In this document: positions 37,835 through 47,635 of the stretch, piece after piece
How positions within the stretch are numbered: position 1 is the stretch's first letter
Layout: each line of letters opens with the position of its first letter
NCBI GenBank assembly: GCA_018266845.1
Contig: JAFDZO010000001.1
Location: forward strand, 13,565-77,564
Length of the DNA stretch: 64,000 nucleotides
From: Bacteroidota bacterium
GTDB taxonomy: Bacteria; Bacteroidota; Ignavibacteria; Tepidaquicellales; Tepidaquicellaceae
Reading direction: 5' to 3'
Notes under the pieces: generated by a model
What the model was told of the DNA's origin: nothing
What the model saw: the letters and a program-made list of their open reading frames with translations, nothing else
Databases searched by the model: none
Position numbers and translations under genes: made by a program

Positions 37835-38182
37835 ATGAAGAAGATTTTATTTCTTTTAGCTCTTTTTTCTGCGCCCGCATTTCTAAAGGCGGGAAATATT
37901 CATGAAGTAAAATATGAATATCAGGCTGATGTAAAAGTGAAAGTCGTTGAATATGAATATCAAGCTGACTTATTGGTATATGTAACGGACTATGAATATC
38001 AATCACAAGGTAAAGACCAGAACTGGTTTTTTGTAAAGTACGAATATCAGGCTGATACTAAAGTCTTTTTTGTTGACTATGATTATCAGGCAGATATAAA
38101 AATATTTTATGTGAAATATGAGTATCAGGCAAAATGGAACAAGCAAACAAAATTTACCGGAAGATTTAAAAAACAGAAATAA
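37835..38182 (+). CDS. DUF6150-like exported repeat protein
   Basis: A 115-residue protein with a signal peptide (ILFLLALFSAPAFLKAG) and six tandem copies of a motif of about 14 residues, consensus VxYEYQADxKVxx (KYEYQAD, EYEYQAD, DYEYQSQ, KYEYQAD, DYDYQAD, KYEYQAK). The alternating aromatic and polar pattern suggests a small all-beta solenoid or sheet. I recognise the repeat as DUF6150-like; no function is known. It ends in a basic tail and lies six bases before the DUF971 gene. Confidence 0.8.
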   Translation: MKKILFLLALFSAPAFLKAGNIHEVKYEYQADVKVKVVEYEYQADLLVYVTDYEYQSQGKDQNWFFVKYEYQADTKVFFVDYDYQADIKIFYVKYEYQAKWNKQTKFTGRFKKQK

Positions 38183-38187
38183 TAAAA

Positions 38188-38496
38188 ATGATTTTTCCCG
38201 TTAAGATAAACAGAACAGAAAGAAACTCACTGCTCATCGGATGGAATGACAACTCTTCGACTGAAGTTAGCATAACAAAACTGCGTGATGAATGCCCTTG
38301 CGTTCACTGCAAGGGGGAGTCAGTAATTTTCGATTCGTATATTCCGATAAAATCTCCGTTTAAAGCAGCAGGATTTTATGAGATAGATAAAATTGAAAGA
38401 ATAGGAAACTATGCCATTCAAATAATATGGAAAGACGGGCATAATACGGGAATTTATTCATGGGAGATTTTACGAGAGTTGGGAGAGAAAAAATGA
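38188..38496 (+). CDS. DUF971-domain protein
   Basis: A 102-residue single-domain protein matching DUF971, also seen at the N-terminus of gamma-butyrobetaine hydroxylases: LLIGWNDNSSTEVSITKLRD, then a putative metal site ECPCVHCKGE, and IQIIWKDGHNTGIYSWEILR. Stand-alone members have been linked to iron-sulfur cluster work, which is not certain. It overlaps the next gene by four bases (ATGA). Confidence 0.88.
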   Translation: MIFPVKINRTERNSLLIGWNDNSSTEVSITKLRDECPCVHCKGESVIFDSYIPIKSPFKAAGFYEIDKIERIGNYAIQIIWKDGHNTGIYSWEILRELGEKK

Positions 38497-39587
38497 AAAT
38501 TACCGTTCCTACTCTTCTTGTTGATAAAAAGAAAGCAATTGAGAATATCAAGTTTATGTCTGAAAAAGCAAAAAGGCATAAACTAATTTTCCGCCCGCAT
38601 TTAAAAACTCCGCAATCCGTTCAGGCGGCAAAATGGTATAAAGAGATTGGAGTAAATAAGGCAACCGTTTCATCGTTCAGAATGGCTGAGTATTTTGCCG
38701 GAGAGGGATGGGATGATATTACAGTTGCTTTTCCTGTGAACGTACTCGAAATAGATAGAATAAACTCTCTTGCAGAAAAAATAAATTTGAATATCTTATT
38801 TACATCTCATGAGGCAGTTTCATTGCTTTCGGAAAAGTTAAAATTTCCTATAGGATTTTTTATAAAGATAGATACAGGAATGCGAAGATCAGGAATCGAG
38901 CCGGATAATTTTAAAATGATAGATGATGTTTTAAACGAAGCAAATAGAAACAATAAATTAATATTTAAAGGATTTCTTGCTCATTATGGACACACATACA
39001 AAGCAAAATCAACCGAAGAAATAAAAAGCATCCACGAAAAGAGTCTATTGGAATTGAAAAGGTTAAAAGATAATTACAAAAGGAATTTCCCTGATATTAT
39101 AGTTTCAGTTGGTGATACTCCGTCGTGCAGCCTCATGGATAACTTTGACGGCGCAGATGAAATTCGTCCCGGCAATTTTATTTTTTATGATTTGCAGCAA
39201 TGGCGAAACGGCTCATGTTCATTAGATAAAATTGCGGTTGCAATGGCATGTCCGGTTGTCGCAAAAAACGAGGAGAGAAAAGAAATAGTTATTTATGGCG
39301 GCGGAGTGCATTTCTCGAAAGATTCTTTCGTAATGGAAAACGGAGTTACTGCATTCGGCTATATTGTAAATCTGAATGAAAGCGGATGGGATTTGCCCGA
39401 TAAAAAAAGCTATGTAAGCTCACTTTCGCAGGAGCACGGTATAATAAAAGCATCGGATGAATTGTTTTGTAAAGCTAAAATCGGTGATGTTGTGGGAGTT
39501 TTGCCGGCGCACTCATGTATGACGGTAAATTGCATGGGGAGATTTCATACTTTAGAAGGGGAAGAGCTTTCAGTGATGCAGAATTAA
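38493..39587 (+). CDS. D-threonine aldolase / D-serine dehydratase-like PLP enzyme
   Basis: A 364-residue fold-type III PLP enzyme. The N-terminal alanine racemase-like barrel begins MKITVPTLLVDKKKAIENIK, and the PLP lysine is Lys38 in LIFRPHLKTPQSVQAAKW. The phosphate-binding region is VSVGDTPSCSLMDNF. The C-terminus has the metal-binding PAHSCMTVNCMGRF typical of DSD1-type enzymes, which use Zn or Mn at His-Cys. I chose ATG at 38493, overlapping the DUF971 stop (ATGA), over a GTG-like start 11 codons upstream. Which of the two reactions it performs cannot be told from sequence. Confidence 0.88.
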   Translation: MKITVPTLLVDKKKAIENIKFMSEKAKRHKLIFRPHLKTPQSVQAAKWYKEIGVNKATVSSFRMAEYFAGEGWDDITVAFPVNVLEIDRINSLAEKINLNILFTSHEAVSLLSEKLKFPIGFFIKIDTGMRRSGIEPDNFKMIDDVLNEANRNNKLIFKGFLAHYGHTYKAKSTEEIKSIHEKSLLELKRLKDNYKRNFPDIIVSVGDTPSCSLMDNFDGADEIRPGNFIFYDLQQWRNGSCSLDKIAVAMACPVVAKNEERKEIVIYGGGVHFSKDSFVMENGVTAFGYIVNLNESGWDLPDKKSYVSSLSQEHGIIKASDELFCKAKIGDVVGVLPAHSCMTVNCMGRFHTLEGEELSVMQN

Positions 39588-39594
39588 TTTTTTT

Positions 39595-40221
39595 TTATTT
39601 CTTTAACTTATTTATCACCTTCTCAATTCTTTTTCTTTTTGTTTCTTTTTCTACATCGTTTAATCTTCCTTGCAGGGTTTTGACGAAAAGCTCTTTATTT
39701 TCGGCAGTAATAACAGGAAGCGCCCTTTCCGCATACATAGGCAGCTGATTTGTTGCGCTGATTTTTAACTGATGTATCAAGAGGTTAAATGCTTCTTTGG
39801 AATATTTTTTGACAGCCGTTAGCTTAATAAGAATGTTCACTGCATAATCCTTAGTAATTACCGAACCTTTATCCGCTATATCAATAATCTTTGGAAGAGC
39901 AGCATATACAATCTGCGGATTTTCGCTGACTATAAAGCTTACGGCAGTCATTGCTCCCCATTGCATTCTATTACTCTTGGAATCAAGCTGCCGGATAATT
40001 TCTTTTGCATAAGGGGAAATTAACTCCGGTTTCCGCTCTCCGGTTTCATAAATCACCTTGATGCAGTCATGCTGTATATCCTTGCCTGCGTTTTGCAAAT
40101 TGTCAATCAGCTCTTTAACCGCGCCTTTGTCTCCCTTTTCTGCTATTGCTATTGCAAGCTCAACATTTGGAGCTTCGTCTCTTCTATTTAATGATGAAGC
40201 TAACTTGCTTATTACTGACAT
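39595..40221 (-). CDS. HEAT-repeat protein
   Basis: A 208-residue protein of tandem helical pairs: LAIAIAEKGDKGAVKELIDN, ISPYAKEIIRQLDSKSNRMQ and LPKIIDIADKGSVITKDYAV. No signal peptide or catalytic motif is seen, so it is a cytoplasmic scaffold. I chose ATG at 40221 (MSVISKLASSL). It converges on the aldolase-like gene with seven bases between stops. Confidence 0.75.
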   Translation of the reverse strand: MSVISKLASSLNRRDEAPNVELAIAIAEKGDKGAVKELIDNLQNAGKDIQHDCIKVIYETGERKPELISPYAKEIIRQLDSKSNRMQWGAMTAVSFIVSENPQIVYAALPKIIDIADKGSVITKDYAVNILIKLTAVKKYSKEAFNLLIHQLKISATNQLPMYAERALPVITAENKELFVKTLQGRLNDVEKETKRKRIEKVINKLKK

Positions 40222-40444
40222 AGTCTTTTGTTTATTAAAATACATTTCCGGTAACCAAAAGTAGTTAAATGGTTTCCGTATTACAATGCTCTCTCAAACG
40301 CGAATTCAAGGGATAAAAATTTAATATACTTTATCATATTTAACGGATTCATTAAATTATTATTAATGCTTCCGTCCCCGAAAAACCGGAATATAAATTC
40401 CAGAATCAATTTTTCCCAAGAAACTTTTCTTAATTTGTGAATAA

Positions 40445-41854
40445 ATGAAAGAATTGAAATTAACTGCAATACTGAAGACCTTTTCGAAAGAGGAAATAAG
40501 AGATTTTGAAAAATTTCTTCAATCTCCATTTCTGAATACAGCGGGCGTGTATGTGCTGAATTTTTTTCAGCGCTTGAAAAAATATTATCCTGATTTTGAA
40601 TCGGAAAATTTTACGAAGCAATCAGTTTTTAAGTCAATGTATCCGAAAGAAAAATACAATGATACCAGACTAAGGAAACTCATATCCGAAACAATGAAAC
40701 TTGCTCTTGAATTCATCAGCATTAAGAACTTCCTTAATGATGACCACTCTAAGGGTATGTATATGCTTGAAGAACTGAGCGAAAGAAATATAGATTCTAT
40801 TTTTGAGATAAAAAGTAAGGAAATGATGAAACGGCTTGAAGCTGAAAAGGTGAAAGACTATCAATATTATCAGAAGAAATACGATATTATTCAGAGCGCA
40901 AAATCATTTTATTTTAACAGGGAAAGGAAAAAATCAATTGCGCTTTTTGATGAAGAAATAAATTCACTATCGAAATACTTTGCTTTGCTTTTTATTCACA
41001 AGTTTATTGAGCGGTTCAAAGAAAAACACAGCTTCACTGATGCAAATTTTGCTTTGCCCTTTTTTAATGAAATTAGCAATTACGCTGCCGAAACTTATTC
41101 GGGTAAGGAAAATCTTTTTGATTTATATTATACCGAGCTATTGCTTCACTTAACAGGGGAGGAAAAATATTATTTTTCACTAAAGCATATAAAAGAGAAA
41201 GTGTTTAATAAAATTGAAATAAGTTCTCTTTCAAATATATATTCTACTCTTGCAAACTATGCCGCAGAACAGCAGGAAAACGGAAAGGTGAATTACCTGA
41301 ATGAAATATTTATCCTCTATAAAGAGATTCTTAAAAGGAAGCTATATGGAAATATTTTTTCGGAGTTTCTTTTCGTTAACATAGTTACAACAGCTTTACG
41401 GCTTGGTGAAATAAAGTTTGCAGAGAAATTTATTAACGATTATAAAAATAAAATGAACAGGGAAGTCAGGGAAGATACTTATAACTACTGCCTTGCGAAC
41501 ATTTTGTTTTCGAAAAAGAAATTCTCTTCTTCGCTTGAGGCGATTTCAAAAATAAACTTCAGCTTTCCTCTTCATAAATATCTTGTAAAAAATCTTACTC
41601 TGAAAATTTATTTCGAGCTTAATGAAGCAGATTCAATTTTCTCTTTAATAGACTCGTATAAGCACATTTTGAAAAGAGATAAATCTGTTCCGCAGAACGT
41701 GAGAATGCTTATTACAAATTTCGCGAACTTCATAAGGGAGATGATAAGAATCAAAAACGGTGAAAAAAAGCTTGAAGATATTGAAGTTAGAATAAAAAAA
41801 TCCGTTACAGCGGAAAAATTGTGGCTGCTCTCAAAGGTAAGTGAGTTTAAATAA
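40445..41854 (+). CDS. helical solenoid protein, family A paralog 1
   Basis: A 469-residue protein that I do not assign to a named family. The N-terminus carries a conserved block shared with the gene at 49906: LKTFSKEEIRDFEKFLQSPF, then YYPDFESENFTKQSVFK. The rest is almost wholly helical, with TPR-like pairs and many Lys/Glu, no signal peptide and no cysteine-rich or catalytic motif. It stands 36 bases before a large T9SS protein gene. Similar proteins with a '(S/N)P(Y/F)(F/L)N' start are known in Bacteroidota as multi-copy hypotheticals; that is from memory. Confidence 0.75.
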   Translation: MKELKLTAILKTFSKEEIRDFEKFLQSPFLNTAGVYVLNFFQRLKKYYPDFESENFTKQSVFKSMYPKEKYNDTRLRKLISETMKLALEFISIKNFLNDDHSKGMYMLEELSERNIDSIFEIKSKEMMKRLEAEKVKDYQYYQKKYDIIQSAKSFYFNRERKKSIALFDEEINSLSKYFALLFIHKFIERFKEKHSFTDANFALPFFNEISNYAAETYSGKENLFDLYYTELLLHLTGEEKYYFSLKHIKEKVFNKIEISSLSNIYSTLANYAAEQQENGKVNYLNEIFILYKEILKRKLYGNIFSEFLFVNIVTTALRLGEIKFAEKFINDYKNKMNREVREDTYNYCLANILFSKKKFSSSLEAISKINFSFPLHKYLVKNLTLKIYFELNEADSIFSLIDSYKHILKRDKSVPQNVRMLITNFANFIREMIRIKNGEKKLEDIEVRIKKSVTAEKLWLLSKVSEFK

Positions 41855-41890
41855 TTCAATATTATTTATATCTTTTTGAAAACTAACCTC

Positions 41891-44473
41891 ATGAAAAGTA
41901 TATCAACTGCCGCAGGAATTCTGCTGACAGGCATTATCGCCTTTCTCAGTTTTTCTGTCCAATCACCATTTATCAAAAACAAAATTGATACAGAAAGTTT
42001 TTCGGACGAAAAATCCGAAAAGAAAACCGAACCGTCAGAATGGTTTTATACTCAAAGGGCATATCCGTATGACGATATCCCCGTTGAAAAATATTTTGAT
42101 GCAGTAGAGAAGAAAAAAAATTTCCCCGCTTCACTTAGCGCCAGCGCTCCGTGGAATCCGATTGGACCAACTAATATCGGAGGACGCGTAAACTGCGTTA
42201 CGGCGGATCCGTTAAATCCTAACATCATCATAATAGGCGCTGCTGCGGGAGGAATTTTTAAAACAACTAACGGAGGGCAAAACTGGTCTTCTAAAACAGA
42301 TTTTGCTCCGGCTTTGGGAATGGGATGCCTTGAGATGGACCCGAACAACTCAAACATAATTTATGCAGGTACTGGTGAAAGTAATGCTGCAATAGATTCT
42401 TATCCCGGTTACGGAGTTTTAAAATCAACAGATAAAGGCGATACTTGGAGTGTAATAGGATTATCTGAAGTATTAAATATTTCGGCTATAAAGGTACATC
42501 CGCTGAATTCCAATATTGTTTACGCCGGAGGCATGGGGTATCGCTCTAAAAGTGTTAATAAAGGAATTTATAAATCTACTAATTCCGGCGCTACATGGAC
42601 TAAGGTTCTATTTGTTTCCGATTCTACATCGGCAATTGACATAGGGATAGATTACACTGACGTTAATATTGTATATGCAGCTATGTGGCAGAGAGTAAGA
42701 CCTCCAAATGTTTCAAGCACGGGAGGATTAACAAGCGGATTATACCGTTCAAGCAACGCAGGACAAAATTGGACATTACTTGGAACTACAAACGGCTTGC
42801 CTGCGCCTTCGGCAACAACAGGACGGATTAATATAAATGTATCAAGAGCAAATTCTTCCAATGTTTATGCAATTTACAAAACTACATCAGGAAATAATAT
42901 AAGCGGAGTATATAAATCAACGAACAAAGGATTAAACTGGACAAGTCTTCCTATTACCGGAGTTAACTCATCTGGTTTTGACTGGTATTTCGGCTTGATT
43001 GAGACTGACCCTTCCAATTCTAACACGCTTTACATAGGAAGCGTAGATGTATTTCGAACTACTAACAACGGGACAAGCTGGACAAATCTAACGAATGCTT
43101 ATTCCGGCACATTCGACCAGCAGCATCCCGACCAGCATGCTCTATGGATAAGCCCTACGAACGGACAGCTTTTAATCGGCGGAAATGACGGAGGAATTTT
43201 TATATCTACAAACGGCGGAACGAACTGGAGTAAAAAATATGAATTGCCGATTTCCCAATATTATGCGGGCTGCATTGACTTTCTAAATCCTTCAAAAAAA
43301 TATGGAGGCACTCAGGATAACGGCTCACACGGTTCAATAAATGCAGGTCAAGCCGGCTGGGAAGTATTGTATGGCGGTGATGGTTTTCATTGTCAGGTTG
43401 ATTACACTAATTCAAGCGTGATTTATATGGAATCTCAAAATGGCGGTATAGGCAGAAGCGATGACGGAGGAAATTCGTTCAACGATATTTCTTCGGGACT
43501 TGATTTAACGAGAACAAACTGGTCATCTCCTTATATGCTTGATATACAAAATTCGAGCATTGTTTATTTTGGTTCGTACAAATTGCACAGGTCAACAAAT
43601 AAAGGCGCAAGCTGGACAGCAATCAGCCCGGATTTAACCAAGGGCGCAAACGGCAGATTAGGAACAATTACTTGTATGTCAAATGCAGTTTTGGCTTCCA
43701 CTCAAAGGGTGATTTACACAGGCGCTGATGACGGAAGAGTGATGGTAACAACAAACTCAGGAACAAACTGGACGGAAATTTCTTCAACTCTTCCCGTGAG
43801 ATACGTTACGGATGTTGTATGCGATAAAAGGAATCCCGCTGTAGCTTATGTTACCTTGAGCGGTTTTAATATGGATGAGAATAATACGCGCATATTCAGA
43901 ACAACAAATTACGGTGTATCGTGGGCAAATATTTCCGGTAACCTTTTGAATGTTCCTGCAAACTCTCTCATTATAGATTATAATAAAGATTCTACTCTGT
44001 TTGTCGGAACCGATGCCGGTGTTTATTACACTACAAAGCTTGGAACTAGCTGGGTTCAGCTGGGGACGGGGCTGCCGAATGCCCCTGTGTTCGATTTAAT
44101 CTATCATCAGGCAACATCAAAGCTTATAGCAGCAACACATGGAAGAAGTATGTTTGAAACCGATATTTCTAATCTTCCGAGCAGCGTCGGGAATATTTCG
44201 CAAGCTGCCGGTGATTTTGTTTTAAAACAAAATTATCCTAATCCGTTTAACCCTGAAACGAAAATTTCTTTTTCATTGAATAAAAAATCGAATGTAACGC
44301 TTAAGGTTTTTGATTTAACGGGAAAGGAAATAGCAACTCTCTTTAACGGTGTAAAAAATGCAGGCAGTTATGATGTAAAATTTAACGGGGCGAACCTTGC
44401 AAGCGGTGCATATTTTTATAAACTTGAGAGTGAAGATTTCAGTGATGTAAAAAAGATGATGCTTATAAAATAA
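41891..44473 (+). CDS. T9SS-exported Asp-box (sialidase-like propeller) protein
   Basis: An 860-residue exported protein. The signal peptide is SISTAAGILLTGIIAFLSFS. The mid region has many Asp-box (BNR) repeats as in VPS10/sortilin-like propellers: GGIFKTTNGGQNW, GVYKSTNKGLNW, GIYKSTNSGATW and IFRTTNYGVSW. The last 85 residues form a T9SS sorting domain (LKQNYPNPFNPETKISFSLN ... VKKMMLIK). The propeller fold does not by itself show enzyme activity; no sialidase catalytic set (Arg triad) was found by eye. I chose ATG at 41891; a TTG five codons upstream is possible. Confidence 0.92.
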   Translation: MKSISTAAGILLTGIIAFLSFSVQSPFIKNKIDTESFSDEKSEKKTEPSEWFYTQRAYPYDDIPVEKYFDAVEKKKNFPASLSASAPWNPIGPTNIGGRVNCVTADPLNPNIIIIGAAAGGIFKTTNGGQNWSSKTDFAPALGMGCLEMDPNNSNIIYAGTGESNAAIDSYPGYGVLKSTDKGDTWSVIGLSEVLNISAIKVHPLNSNIVYAGGMGYRSKSVNKGIYKSTNSGATWTKVLFVSDSTSAIDIGIDYTDVNIVYAAMWQRVRPPNVSSTGGLTSGLYRSSNAGQNWTLLGTTNGLPAPSATTGRININVSRANSSNVYAIYKTTSGNNISGVYKSTNKGLNWTSLPITGVNSSGFDWYFGLIETDPSNSNTLYIGSVDVFRTTNNGTSWTNLTNAYSGTFDQQHPDQHALWISPTNGQLLIGGNDGGIFISTNGGTNWSKKYELPISQYYAGCIDFLNPSKKYGGTQDNGSHGSINAGQAGWEVLYGGDGFHCQVDYTNSSVIYMESQNGGIGRSDDGGNSFNDISSGLDLTRTNWSSPYMLDIQNSSIVYFGSYKLHRSTNKGASWTAISPDLTKGANGRLGTITCMSNAVLASTQRVIYTGADDGRVMVTTNSGTNWTEISSTLPVRYVTDVVCDKRNPAVAYVTLSGFNMDENNTRIFRTTNYGVSWANISGNLLNVPANSLIIDYNKDSTLFVGTDAGVYYTTKLGTSWVQLGTGLPNAPVFDLIYHQATSKLIAATHGRSMFETDISNLPSSVGNISQAAGDFVLKQNYPNPFNPETKISFSLNKKSNVTLKVFDLTGKEIATLFNGVKNAGSYDVKFNGANLASGAYFYKLESEDFSDVKKMMLIK

Positions 44474-44484
44474 TTTTAATAAAA

Positions 44485-44517
44485 AGACCTTTATCTGATA
44501 TTTTCAGATAAAGGTCT
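44485..44517. terminator. bidirectional terminator between two T9SS genes
   Basis: A perfect 14-bp stem, AGACCTTTATCTGA (44485-44498) with its complement (44504-44517), and a five-base loop. A five-A lead and a TCTACTTTTT tail make it usable by the convergent genes at 41891 and 44540. Confidence 0.85.
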
Positions 44518-44539
44518 TCTACTTTTTGCCAAAGAAAAT

Positions 44540-46660
44540 TTACTTTACTAAAAGCATCTTTTTCGTTTCGGAAATATTTCCTGCCGTTAACTTGTAAAAA
44601 TAAGTTCCTGTAGGAAGAGCCTCTGCGTTAAATTCAATTTTATATTCCCCTGCAGATTTATAGTCATTCACTAAAGTTTTTACCAGCTTCCCTGAAATAT
44701 CATACATATTAATATTCACAAATCCGTTTTTTGCAATCGTAAATTTAATAGTTGTTTCAGGGTTAAACGGATTAGGATAGTTTTGTTTCAGTGAGAAATT
44801 GTTTGCAATTTCAGAGGTGGAAAAAGTATTCGTAAGCAATTCCTGCGGCTGATAGTAGATAGCGTAACTTGTGGCAATAAATATTTTGCTGTCAAAATTT
44901 ATAATGTCGTTAAAATCGGTAAAAAGAAAATTTGTTCCTGTTACATCTACCCAGTTTGCGCCGTTATTGTGAGAACGAAACAAACCTCTGCCGCCGAAAA
45001 TTTGAGTGCAGAATAAATTTGTTCCTACTCTTATTATTGATGAAACATAAGGGTCTGCGCCAAGTCCGTCATTTAGCATAGTCCAATTTGCTCCGGCATT
45101 TGTAGAGCGGTGCACTCCATGACCAGTACCAAGGTACATATCTGTCCCTTCGAGATATATTGAAAACACTTCAGGAAAAAACCCCTGATAGAATTGCACG
45201 GCATTCCAGCTTGCGAAGTTATCAGCTGATTTTAATAATGTCGGGCTTGTTCCGGTACATCCTGCAAATATTACTCCATTCAGTTTAACCATACATGTAA
45301 CCTGCTTTTGCGCGCCATAGAAGGAAGTAGCTGCCCACGAGTTTCCATCATCAGTTGATTTGAAAATCCCGTTATATCCTCCTCTGTATAAAGCAGTTCC
45401 GTCTTTTAGAATGCAGCTTGCCCTTAAATCAAAACCTGATAAGCCGTTATTCATTCCCGTCCACGAGCTTCCGTTGTTTGTTGAGTAAAAAACTCCGTCA
45501 TCCGTTAAAGAATAGAGTCTGTTTTCTATTAATGAAACGCTGTTAGTTGTTAAGCCATTTCCGTTGTTTGATGCAAACCAGTTTATCCCGTTATCTGTTG
45601 ATTTATAAACTCCGTTTCCGCCTACTGCTGCGTACAAAATATTTCCTGCGGAAATTATTTTTTTTGCATTAACGCCTAATGCAGCAAGACCTGAAATTTT
45701 TTGATTCCAGCTTGCTCCGTTATCTGTAGAAATATAAACACCTTTTGAATAAGTGCAGGTGATAAGTTTTCCGGGCAGAGATGTAAGCCAGTAAAAATAC
45801 GGGAACGAAACCGGAAGCCCTGCGCTGACAGAGTTCCACATGTTTGTTCCGAGAACAAATACTCCTCCATTGCATGCAACATAAAGGGAGTTGTTGAAAA
45901 CATAAACACATCTTAGATTCAGTAAAGTGCCGGTGAGATTATAGTTAGCAGCAGTCCAGCTTGCCCCGTTATTTGTTGACATATAGACTCCGCTTCCAAA
46001 AAATGTAGAGTACAAATTTCCGTTATACAAAGCAAACGAGGTTGCAGCGCCGGATGGCAGCCCTGTATTTGCCGGAATCCAATTTGCAAAATTCCCCGAT
46101 GAATAATAAACACCCTGAGTCGTTCCTATATACAAAGTATCACCTTTAAAAAACAAGCCGTCAGCATCAGGCATCGCGCCTAAAGAGGACGTAATATTAA
46201 TCCAGTTATTTCCCAGATTAGTCGAGCGATAAACTCCGCTATCAGTTGTAATAAAAACATCTGTTCCTTTGCTGATGCTTTTTGTAATGTACTTTGCTTT
46301 TCCGCTAAGTCCATTATTAATTTTTTGCCATGAAGCTCCGTCGTTTGTTGTTCTGTACATTCCGCCGGGACCGGAATTGGAATACTGCGCTCCCATAAAA
46401 ATTGTGCTTCCGATATTCGCGAAGCAAGTAGGATAAAAGCCATAGTCGGTTATCCCGCTATTAACCGGAATCCAGTTTTCTCCTCCGTTGGAAGATTTGA
46501 ATACTCCGCTGCCGTTGCTGCCGGAGTAAATAGTATTGGTGGAAGGAACTGCATAAACGGAAAAAACTATTCCGCCGTCAACACCGGCATTTGCCCTCGA
46601 CCATTGCGAAAAAGAATTGCAATAAAAAAATAAAGCAAGAACTACAAAAAAATTTTTCAT
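44540..46660 (-). CDS. T9SS-exported Asp-box propeller protein
   Basis: A 706-residue exported protein. The signal peptide is KNFFVVLALFFYCNSFSQ. At least ten Asp boxes of the form S-T-x-x-G-x-x-W are seen: GVFKSSNGGENW, GMYRTTNDGASW, GVYISTDNGASW, GVFYSTNNGSSW and GVHRSTNAGANW. The T9SS sorting domain begins SLKQNYPNPFNPETTIKFTI and ends SETKKMLLVK. The start at 46660 (MKNFF) is preferred over one five codons upstream. It is similar in kind to the proteins at 41891 and 52904. Confidence 0.92.
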   Translation of the reverse strand: MKNFFVVLALFFYCNSFSQWSRANAGVDGGIVFSVYAVPSTNTIYSGSNGSGVFKSSNGGENWIPVNSGITDYGFYPTCFANIGSTIFMGAQYSNSGPGGMYRTTNDGASWQKINNGLSGKAKYITKSISKGTDVFITTDSGVYRSTNLGNNWINITSSLGAMPDADGLFFKGDTLYIGTTQGVYYSSGNFANWIPANTGLPSGAATSFALYNGNLYSTFFGSGVYMSTNNGASWTAANYNLTGTLLNLRCVYVFNNSLYVACNGGVFVLGTNMWNSVSAGLPVSFPYFYWLTSLPGKLITCTYSKGVYISTDNGASWNQKISGLAALGVNAKKIISAGNILYAAVGGNGVYKSTDNGINWFASNNGNGLTTNSVSLIENRLYSLTDDGVFYSTNNGSSWTGMNNGLSGFDLRASCILKDGTALYRGGYNGIFKSTDDGNSWAATSFYGAQKQVTCMVKLNGVIFAGCTGTSPTLLKSADNFASWNAVQFYQGFFPEVFSIYLEGTDMYLGTGHGVHRSTNAGANWTMLNDGLGADPYVSSIIRVGTNLFCTQIFGGRGLFRSHNNGANWVDVTGTNFLFTDFNDIINFDSKIFIATSYAIYYQPQELLTNTFSTSEIANNFSLKQNYPNPFNPETTIKFTIAKNGFVNINMYDISGKLVKTLVNDYKSAGEYKIEFNAEALPTGTYFYKLTAGNISETKKMLLVK

Positions 46661-46778
46661 AAAAAATAATAACATTTTGGGAAATAATTTTACTCTCCCA
46701 TGCGGGGGTGGGAGTTTATCGGTGGACGGTGTTGTATTGTAAATCTATTACAAAAGAAAAAAAGAATCAACTTATTCT

Positions 46779-47414
46779 TTAGGGCGAGAGCCGTGATAAA
46801 TTCCAGCCTCCTTCGGTTTTCTCATAGCATATTCTGTCGTGAAGGCGGTTTTCTCTTCCCTGCCAGAATTCAAAGTAATCAGGGATAAGCCTGAATCCTC
46901 CCCAGTAATCGGGCAAAGGAATTTCCGTATCGGAAAATTCTTCCGAATATTTTTTAAATTTATCTTCGAGTTCTTTTCTGCTTTCGATTTTTGAGCTTTG
47001 GATTGATGCCCATGCTCCTATGCGGCTTTCTGCCGGCCGGGAATCAAAGTATGCTTTTGACTCTTCTTTAGTAACTTTCTCTATAATGCCCTCTATTCTT
47101 ATCTGCCTGTGAAGCTCTTTGAAGAAAAATAAAATAAAGCCGTTCGGGTTTTCAATCAGTTCTTTGCTTTTACGGCTGAGATAGTTAGTGTAAAATACAA
47201 ACCCCTTATCATCCACTCCTTTCAAAAGCATTATCCGTGATGACGGTTTTCCCTCCTTTGAACAGGTCGAAAGAATAAATGCGTTTACGTCTTCGGTTCC
47301 GGCATTCATGGCTTCGGCAAACCAGTTTTCAAATTGAACAAAAGGGTTCTTATCAGTATCTTTTATATCAAACTCTTTTGAAATATACTCTCTTCTTAAA
47401 TCTGCGTAGTTCAT
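46779..47414 (-). CDS. pdxH: pyridoxamine 5'-phosphate oxidase
   Basis: An FMN enzyme that makes PLP from PNP or PMP. The 211-residue length is normal. Conserved segments: MNYADLRREYISKEFDIKDT, SSRIMLLKGVDDKGFVFYTN (FMN site), QIRIEGIIEKVTKEESKAYF, WGGFRLIPDYFEFWQGRENR and the terminal WNLSRLSP. No residue seems to be missing. PLP users in the window (the aldolase-like enzyme and the phosphorylase) are separate transcripts. Confidence 0.97.
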   Translation of the reverse strand: MNYADLRREYISKEFDIKDTDKNPFVQFENWFAEAMNAGTEDVNAFILSTCSKEGKPSSRIMLLKGVDDKGFVFYTNYLSRKSKELIENPNGFILFFFKELHRQIRIEGIIEKVTKEESKAYFDSRPAESRIGAWASIQSSKIESRKELEDKFKKYSEEFSDTEIPLPDYWGGFRLIPDYFEFWQGRENRLHDRICYEKTEGGWNLSRLSP

Positions 47415-47635
47415 ATTAAATAATTTTTATTAATAAAGTTTGGAATAAAAGAGGAAAAATTAAATTCAATAATTAATCTATAATGAAAAACAGAGTATGG
47501 CGGCAGGAAATCGGCACAACTTTTACAGAAAAATCCGTAAATATATTGGAACTTAACCCGGTATTTGTGAATTAAAAATATTATATATTGAATTTAATCT
47601 TAAATTTAAGATGACTAAATTTAGGGCTTTAGTAA

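Noticed and set aside
46691-46715. CTCCCA/TGGGAG inverted repeat between a T9SS gene and pdxH
   Set aside because: Short imperfect palindrome without the NGGA loop or flanks of the REP family; a single copy gives no further support.
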